From Gammaproteobacteria bacterium (GTDB lineage: Bacteria; Pseudomonadota; Gammaproteobacteria; Pseudomonadales; Azotimanducaceae): 38,634 nt of DNA. The notes under the pieces are model-generated. The model made no database searches. It had not been told where the DNA came from and saw nothing but the letters and a program-made list of their open reading frames with translations. The stretch lies in contig JAUIED010000029.1 in assembly GCA_030428905.1 (NCBI GenBank), forward strand, positions 1 to 38,634, in the 5' to 3' direction. Every line of letters starts with the position of its first letter. Position 1 is the stretch's first letter. Both the position numbers and the translations under genes were made by a program. Positions 33,647 through 38,634 of this stretch are shown piece by piece.

Positions 33647-34695
33647 GGCGATTGCGCTTCGGCATCCTGCACCCGCCAGTGGCCAGCCGGTGCGGGCGCA
33701 AACGGCACGCTCGGCACACGCACCGACACACCTGTGGGGTGTTCAACAGTTTCCCAGAAGCCGCGGGCAGCCAGGTGCGGATCATCCAATACCTCGGCCA
33801 CCGACATCACCGCGCCTACCGGCAGCCGCGCCGCCTCTGCGCGCGCGATGATCTGCGCGCGGGTCAGCGGCGCCAGCACCTCAGCCGTCAGCGCATTCAG
33901 CTCTGCAGCGTGCTGCACGCGCAGGGCGTTGGTGCTGAAGCGATCATCGAGCAGCAGCTCCGGCCGGTCGATGAACACCGTAAAGGCGTCCCAGAACGCC
34001 GGCACCACGTTCACATACACCGCACCATCTGCACAAGCGAACGTGTTCATCGGCACGAGGTAGTGGTAGGCGTTGCCGTGACGGCTGCGTTCATCGCCCA
34101 GGCACTGCCAGCGGATGAAGGAAAACTGCGTGAGCGACATGGACACCTCAAAGAGGCTGACGTCTGAGGTTCGCCCTGCACCTTCAAACAAGGCGGCGTT
34201 CGCGGCGAGGTAGGCGAGCGCGCCGCCCTGAAACTCCAGATAGTGGCCGGGTATGGTCAACGGCGCCCGGTCCGCGTCGCCTGACAAAGTCGTCTGCCCG
34301 CCCATAGCGAGCAGGGTTGCCGGTGTTGCCCGCCAGTCGCGACGCGGGCCGGTGCGGCCAAAGGGCGTGATGGCAACCTTCGTGGGGCAAGACCAGTCAT
34401 CGTAGCCAAGCGCTTCGAGCGCCGTAGCACCCGCCGCCTCGGTGATGACCACGTCCGCGGTATCCGCCAGGCGCGCGAGCGTGGCACGGTCCACATCCTT
34501 GAGGCGGCGTTTGCCGGCGTGCAGGTACAGATCCATGGCCTCTTGCGACGCCCAGGCAGGTGCTGCCGTGGTCTCAACCCGCACCACATCGGCACCCGCC
34601 CGCACAAACAACCTGCCGCAGTAGCCGGCGGCATGACCGCCGACCTCAAGCACCCGCTCGGCGCGTTTCTCAGACAATGCGGCCAGACCGCGCAT
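33640..34695 (-). CDS. CaiB/BaiF-type CoA-transferase, probable non-catalytic subunit
   Basis: This is a 351-residue protein of the same family as its downstream neighbour but with an unusual N-terminus (MRGLAALSEKRAERVLEVGG) in place of the canonical GVRVLDLS region. Family blocks include GGHAAGYCGRLFVRAGADVVRVE and NAYHYLVPMNTFACADGAVYVNV. Where the catalytic Asp should be, the sequence is IPGHYLEFQGGALAYLAA, with Glu aligned by eye to Asp. Two unlike subunits with one active Asp are known for heteromeric enzymes such as the benzylsuccinate CoA-transferase BbsEF; this gene pair fits that pattern. ATG 34695 overlaps the deacylase stop by 26 bases. Activity on its own is doubtful. Confidence 0.78.
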   Translation of the reverse strand: MRGLAALSEKRAERVLEVGGHAAGYCGRLFVRAGADVVRVETTAAPAWASQEAMDLYLHAGKRRLKDVDRATLARLADTADVVITEAAGATALEALGYDDWSCPTKVAITPFGRTGPRRDWRATPATLLAMGGQTTLSGDADRAPLTIPGHYLEFQGGALAYLAANAALFEGAGRTSDVSLFEVSMSLTQFSFIRWQCLGDERSRHGNAYHYLVPMNTFACADGAVYVNVVPAFWDAFTVFIDRPELLLDDRFSTNALRVQHAAELNALTAEVLAPLTRAQIIARAEAARLPVGAVMSVAEVLDDPHLAARGFWETVEHPTGVSVRVPSVPFAPAPAGHWRVQDAEAQSPW

Positions 34696-36337
34696 CGGTG
34701 TAGGCGCCGTCCTGCCAGACCACCTCGCCGTTGACGATGACCGCGCCGTAGCCTTCCGCGCGACGCACGTAGCGGCTCGCCTCGCCGGGGAAATCGTCCA
34801 CGAATTCTTCTGCACCACAGCGCAACGCGTCGAGATCGAAGAGCACCAGATCCGCCGCCTTGCCTACCTCGATGGTGCCGCGGTCGGCAAGCCCCCAATC
34901 CGCCGCCACCTCACCCGTCATGCGGTGAATTGCCCGCTCCAGCGTCAGCCGGCCGGTCTCGCGCACGTAGTGCTCCAGCATGTGGGTGGTGTCGCCGGTG
35001 CCGCAGAACTGGGTGATGTGCGCTCCCGCATCTGACGCGCCGAAATGCAGCAGCGGGTGCTCGATGAGCTCCGCCACCGATGCCTTGTCGGCGTTGAGCA
35101 CGTTCATCAGTTTGAACTCGGCGTTGAGATCGTCGCGCAGCGAGATGTCGAGAATCACCTCGCCCAGCGCCTTGCCTTCGCTCTGGGCGATCTCCGCCAG
35201 GCTGCGGCCGCGGTAGGCCTGGTTTTCCTCCGCACGGACTTCGCCAACCACGAGAAACGGCAGCGCGCCGCTCATGCCCTGCGCCTGGTTCATCTCGTCC
35301 ACCAGCTTCTGCCGTGTGTCCGCATCGGCAAAGCGCGCCGCGCGCTCGGCCTTAGGCAGGTCCATGATTGCCTTCCAGCCCGGCAGCGCGTAGAGCAGCA
35401 TGGACGTTTCCGCCAGACGCATGTTCATGTCGAAGCAGCGCGGCATCACCTGCCCGTACACGCGCGCGCCGCGCGCCTGCTCCGCCTCCAGCGCCTGCAT
35501 GATTTCCTGCGCCTTGGGAGAGGTGGGCGACGACAGCACCGGCTGCAGTGAACACATCACGCCAGACGCCAGGCTGATGTCGCCGAGTTCGCGAATGTTG
35601 TCGAGTTCCTGGGCGAGGTCGGGGAAGTAAGGCACTACCTGCCACACGCCCCGGCCGCTCTTCGCCATGGCCTGGGCCAGGGCGATCTTCTCGTCCAGCT
35701 CTGCCAGGCGGCTCGGCACCGGCTGCATGTTCTCGTCGATATCCACATAGGATGACGATATACCGGCCGCTCCCGCCGCCATGGCTTCTTCGACCAGCAC
35801 GCACATGCGCTCGATCTCTTCGGTTGTCGCAGCGCGCTTCTGACTGTCGGCACCCATCACGTAGTAGCGCAGGGCGGAGTGGCCGATGAGTGCGGCCACG
35901 TTGATGCCGAGCTTCGGCCGGATGAAGTCCAGATACTCCGAAAAGCTCTCCCAGGAGAACGGCACCGCCGCATCGAAGGTGGGCTTCTTGATGTCCTCGA
36001 TCACCTGGAACATGTTGACGATTTTGTCGGTGCCAGCGCCCGTAACCGGCGCCAGACTCAGCGAGCAGTTGCCTATGACGACGGTGGTAACACCATGCTC
36101 GATGGACGGCGTGGCGTAACCGTCCCAGCACAGTTGCGGATCGAAGTGCGTGTGGATGTCGATGAAACCCGGCGCCAGCACGCGGCCGCCTGCATCGAGG
36201 GTGTGCGTGGCGGCGCCGTCGTAGGCCCCCACAGCAATGATCTGGCCGTCGCGCACCGCCACATCGCCCTGCAGCCGGTCGGTACCGGTACCGTCAACGA
36301 TGGTGGCGTTGGTAATGACGAGGTCTGCGTTGCTCAT
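34670..36337 (-). CDS. N-acyl-D-amino-acid deacylase family amidohydrolase
   Basis: This is a 555-residue metal-dependent amidohydrolase of the D-aminoacylase/YtcJ-like family. The metal site HTHFDPQLCWDG is near residue 67, followed by HGVTTVVIGNCSLSLAPV, FSWESFSEYLDFI and the C-terminal LLHFGASDAGAHITQFC block with the catalytic Asp (SDAG). ATG 36337 is supported by GGAGGA ribosome binding sequence; a longer frame to 36616 overlaps the UbiA gene and is a shadow. Known members hydrolyse N-acyl-D-amino acids or carbamoyl amines. The two CoA-transferase genes overlap downstream, so this and they probably act in one pathway that releases an acid and activates it as a CoA ester. Confidence 0.85.
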   Translation of the reverse strand: MSNADLVITNATIVDGTGTDRLQGDVAVRDGQIIAVGAYDGAATHTLDAGGRVLAPGFIDIHTHFDPQLCWDGYATPSIEHGVTTVVIGNCSLSLAPVTGAGTDKIVNMFQVIEDIKKPTFDAAVPFSWESFSEYLDFIRPKLGINVAALIGHSALRYYVMGADSQKRAATTEEIERMCVLVEEAMAAGAAGISSSYVDIDENMQPVPSRLAELDEKIALAQAMAKSGRGVWQVVPYFPDLAQELDNIRELGDISLASGVMCSLQPVLSSPTSPKAQEIMQALEAEQARGARVYGQVMPRCFDMNMRLAETSMLLYALPGWKAIMDLPKAERAARFADADTRQKLVDEMNQAQGMSGALPFLVVGEVRAEENQAYRGRSLAEIAQSEGKALGEVILDISLRDDLNAEFKLMNVLNADKASVAELIEHPLLHFGASDAGAHITQFCGTGDTTHMLEHYVRETGRLTLERAIHRMTGEVAADWGLADRGTIEVGKAADLVLFDLDALRCGAEEFVDDFPGEASRYVRRAEGYGAVIVNGEVVWQDGAYTDARSGRIV

Positions 36338-36383
36338 GTCTTCCTCCATTCGGTGATGGTCGAAGCGTCGCAGAAAGCGCCGG

Positions 36384-37343
36384 TCAGCGCGAGCCGAAGA
36401 TGCGGGTGAGCACAGCCGCCAGCACGAACAGCACGCCGGACACCCGTGCGTAGGTGAACGCCCCGGCGGTAAACCATAGCGGCCAGGCTGCGGCCAGGGC
36501 GGTTTCGGGCCGCCGATCAGGCCTCGGAAGGCGAATCTGCAGCAGAAACCGCCAGGCCCACGGCAGCGCCAGCCACACCACAAGGAAAGAAGGGCCGAGC
36601 CAGAGGCAACCCACAAGTTGAAGCGCCAGCATGCCTGCCATGACGCAGCGGCTCATCCGTTCGCCCAGCAGGGTGGGCAGCGTTCTGACGCCCCTTTGCC
36701 GATCGTCTTCGAGCTTGTCCGTATGCTTGGCAAAAATCACCAGCAGCGCGCCGAGCCCGAAGAGGCTCGCCGGCAGCAGGTCGTCACTGGAGACGCTTCC
36801 GCGCAAAGCGGCTGCCACCCCGCCCACCATGACGGGCCCCCAAACCAGCCACACGGCAAGCTCTCCCAGCGCCCAGCGTTTCAGAGGCCAGGTGTAAAAC
36901 AGCAGGAAAAAAGCGCCGACGGCAGCCGGCCAGAGGACCACCACACCAGCACGCCAGACCACGAGCACGGCAAACAGCAAGGCAACGAGGCCAGTAGTCA
37001 GAACGTAGCGGCGATGCTCCGCAAGGCTCATCCAGCCGGACGCCAGGGGGTGGGTGCCATACCGCGTACGAAAGTAGTTGCCCTCATCCAGACCCGTGGT
37101 GAAGTCCACATGATCGTTGAGCAGATTGTTGGTGGCGTGCGCCAGCAGCAGCGCCGCAACCACCAGCGCCAGGGTGAGGAAGTCCATGTGCGGCCAGGCG
37201 AGCAACGCACCGTAGAACACGGACCCAAGTGTCAGCGGCAGTACCGAGGCGCGGCTGACGATGAGCCAGCGCAGCGGCAGGGACAAACGCCGCCACGCGT
37301 GTTGCGTGAGCACCGGCACCTCTAAAAGCGCGGCCCGCAGCAA
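36384..37343 (-). CDS. UbiA-family prenyltransferase
   Basis: This is a membrane prenyltransferase of the UbiA superfamily (319 residues). The first Asp-rich motif NNLLNDHVDFTTGLDEGN carries the NDxxDxxxD pattern, and the second is KHTDKLEDDRQRGVRTL (DKLEDD), which bind prenyl diphosphate through magnesium. About eight hydrophobic segments follow the expected pattern. It could make menaquinone- or ubiquinone-like products (MenA or UbiA) or act on another aromatic acceptor. The start is probably TTG 37343, after GAGGGGGGAT; an in-frame GTG is also possible, and no ATG is near. It begins three bases after the MFS stop. The longer open frame to 38132 is a shadow of the HutF-MFS sequence. Confidence 0.85.
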   Translation of the reverse strand: MLRAALLEVPVLTQHAWRRLSLPLRWLIVSRASVLPLTLGSVFYGALLAWPHMDFLTLALVVAALLLAHATNNLLNDHVDFTTGLDEGNYFRTRYGTHPLASGWMSLAEHRRYVLTTGLVALLFAVLVVWRAGVVVLWPAAVGAFFLLFYTWPLKRWALGELAVWLVWGPVMVGGVAAALRGSVSSDDLLPASLFGLGALLVIFAKHTDKLEDDRQRGVRTLPTLLGERMSRCVMAGMLALQLVGCLWLGPSFLVVWLALPWAWRFLLQIRLPRPDRRPETALAAAWPLWFTAGAFTYARVSGVLFVLAAVLTRIFGSR

Positions 37344-37345
37344 GG

Positions 37346-38634
37346 CTATCCCCCCTCGCGCACCGGCAGCTCCTCCACAGGTGTCGCTCCCAGCCCGCGG
37401 ATGACCGGCTGCCAGATACCGATGGCGACAAGCGTCACCACATAGACCGCGCAACCCGACGCAACCGCCAGCAATGGCGAGGCCATGTCTGCCACCGCGC
37501 CGAGGTATAAGCCTCCAAGCGGCGCCAGGCTGAAACCGATGGTGTGGATCCCCATGACCCGGCCGCGCAACACATCGGGTACCGCCATCTGCAGGGTGGT
37601 CATGGTGGCAACCATGAACACCGACGACAGCGCGGCTGCGGCGAATGCCATCGCCAGCGCGGCCCACAGCAGCCCCGCCTGCGCCGCGGCAGCGAAGAGC
37701 ACCGTGGCAACGGCGCTCAGCGCGGCGCCGGCGTCGTCGAACCCGCACGCGCGCGCGCCATAGTGGGAGCCCACTCGCCAGAGCCACTCCGCCGGCGCCT
37801 CCCCCTCGGGCGCGAGCACGACGCGCCGGCCGGTGCGAAGCCGCTCGCCGAGCTCCACGGCGCGCACGTCCTCGAGCGGCGAGGTGAGGACGTGGCTGTC
37901 CACTCCGGTGCACAGCGTGACGCCGGCGGCGAGCAAGGGGCCCACGTGGGGGAGCCCGTCGCCGAGATCGCGCTCCGTCGTCGGGCAGAGGCACACGCTC
38001 GCCCGCGCCTCGCCGAGCAGGCCGGCCTCGCCCTCGGTGAGGTGGGTGGCGTGCACCGCGGTGAAGCGCGGGGAGAGCACGCCCTTGTCCGCGAGCAGCT
38101 CGACCGGGCGCTGGCCCGTCTCCTCGAGGCACTGCTCGACCTCCGCGGGCTGCTCGGCGACGTGCATGTGCAGCGGGAGGCGGTGCCGCTCCGCGTATGC
38201 CGCGATCTCGTGCAGCCAGGTGGGGGGCACCGCGCGCACGCTGTGGGGGGCGACGCCGACGCGCACCCGCCGCGCATCGGCGTACCGTGTCCGCAGCTTG
38301 TCCACGTCGCGGAGCGCGGTCTCCACCGTGGGATCGGCGAAGCGCAGCTGCGCCCCCTCCGCCGGCCGGTCCATCGAGGCGCGGTGGTAGATCACGCGCA
38401 GCAGGCAGATCCGCAGGCCCTCGTCGAGCGCCGCCTCGATGACCGCGGAGGAGAGCGCGGTGCGATCGTCGTAGGGGCTCCCGCCGGGCTGGTGGTGCAC
38501 GTAGTGGAACTCCCCCACGGTGCGCACGCCGGCGCGATACAGCTCCTCGTAGGCCACGCGCGAGATCTGGTAGAGCGACTCGGGGGTGAGCGCGTCGCTG
38601 AGGCGGTACATCTCCTCGCGCCAGCTCCAGAAGT
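37346..38634 (-). CDS. Chimeric ORF: HutF-like deiminase fragment fused to MFS transporter C-terminus
   Basis: One continuous minus-strand frame joins two unrelated proteins. From the right edge (5' end cut off) to about 37735 it reads as formimidoylglutamate deiminase (HutF), an amidohydrolase in histidine breakdown: FWSWREEMYRL, GEFHYVHHQPGGSPY, LPLHMHVAEQP with metal-binding His, VHATHLTEGEA and CTGVDSHVLTSPLEDVRAVE. It stops making sense after GARACGFDDAG. From about 37715 down to the stop it reads as the C-terminal four or so helices of an MFS transporter: MAVPDVLRGRVMGIHTIGF and APLGGLYLGAVADMASP. The HutF part has uniformly GC-ending codons, unlike the rest, which suggests a different (perhaps myxobacterial) source. 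I infer a contig-end chimera; a natural fusion is unlikely. Confidence 0.72.
   Translation of the reverse strand, partial: FWSWREEMYRLSDALTPESLYQISRVAYEELYRAGVRTVGEFHYVHHQPGGSPYDDRTALSSAVIEAALDEGLRICLLRVIYHRASMDRPAEGAQLRFADPTVETALRDVDKLRTRYADARRVRVGVAPHSVRAVPPTWLHEIAAYAERHRLPLHMHVAEQPAEVEQCLEETGQRPVELLADKGVLSPRFTAVHATHLTEGEAGLLGEARASVCLCPTTERDLGDGLPHVGPLLAAGVTLCTGVDSHVLTSPLEDVRAVELGERLRTGRRVVLAPEGEAPAEWLWRVGSHYGARACGFDDAGAALSAVATVLFAAAAQAGLLWAALAMAFAAAALSSVFMVATMTTLQMAVPDVLRGRVMGIHTIGFSLAPLGGLYLGAVADMASPLLAVASGCAVYVVTLVAIGIWQPVIRGLGATPVEELPVREGG
37715..37735. other. Probable chimeric junction (HutF to MFS)
   Basis: Deiminase identity ends after FDDAG (codons ending near 37733) and MFS helix sequence begins immediately. 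The codon pattern changes from almost all GC-ending to mixed within a few codons. The joint region is GC-rich and could provide short homology for misassembly or amplification template switching. Confidence 0.5.

Noticed and set aside
37344-38132. Upstream extension of the UbiA frame
   Set aside because: The extension is Arg/Ala-rich, low in sense, and lies opposite in phase to the HutF-MFS reading; the real start is near 37343.
1-38634. Mobile element, CRISPR or tRNA
   Set aside because: No transposase, integrase, spaced repeat array, tRNA-like clover leaf or terminal inverted repeats were seen by eye on either strand.

Overview
The window is a dense, high-GC bacterial region of about 30 protein-coding genes, with very short intergenic gaps, many ATGA-type start/stop overlaps and several convergent gene ends that overlap. 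The gene types suggest an uncultivated, probably marine or environmental gammaproteobacterium: phytanoyl-CoA-type dioxygenases, family III CoA-transferases, an acyl-CoA synthetase, a D-aminoacylase-type deacylase, a YcbB-like L,D-transpeptidase, an OmpR-type two-component system and a PspA-like protein. This taxonomic reading is an inference from gene content only. I saw no tRNA, rRNA, CRISPR array, insertion sequence or prophage.

Both outer edges look foreign to the rest. Bases 1 to about 565 carry an M56-type membrane metallopeptidase on the minus strand that runs head-on into a LysE-family exporter lacking a natural N-terminus. At the right edge, a formimidoylglutamate deiminase (HutF) fragment is fused in frame, near 37715-37735, to the C-terminal half of an MFS transporter. 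These are best read as chimeric joins at the ends of a contig.

Layout. (1) 0.5-7.3 kb: LysE exporter, an ATP-grasp ligase divergent from an amidohydrolase, a self-contained small RNA-like unit (3.69-3.90 kb) with an 11-codon ORF, three hairpins and a strong terminator, then an HDOD-GAF regulator, a class V aminotransferase, a pterin carbinolamine dehydratase and a small unknown gene. (2) 7.4-13.6 kb: a 7TM hybrid histidine kinase, a divergent L,D-transpeptidase, a GST, a MATE pump and a GNAT acetyltransferase. (3) 13.6-18.5 kb: an envelope-stress-like module. A PspA-like protein, a membrane protein and a von Willebrand A protein form one minus-strand operon, divergent from a response regulator/histidine kinase pair. 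The shared promoter region contains CpxR-type GTAAA boxes. (4) 18.5-26.8 kb: an SDR divergent from a long plus-strand operon (acyl-CoA synthetase, nitroreductase, circularly permuted ATP-grasp-like ligase, DUF885 hydrolase, NDUFA9-like epimerase split by an in-frame TAA, DUF4269 nucleotidyltransferase, small membrane protein). (5) 26.8-37.3 kb: a catabolic region with a molybdopterin oxidoreductase coupled to a PhyH dioxygenase, a second divergent PhyH gene, and a minus-strand operon (UbiA prenyltransferase, N-acyl-D-amino-acid deacylase, two different CaiB-type CoA-transferase subunits, secreted DUF885 protein).

The signals most worth a second look are the structured RNA/mini-ORF unit, the CpxR-like divergent promoter controlling the PspA-vWA module, the ligase/hydrolase operon at 19.4-24.7 kb, the interrupted epimerase gene and the two chimeric edges.
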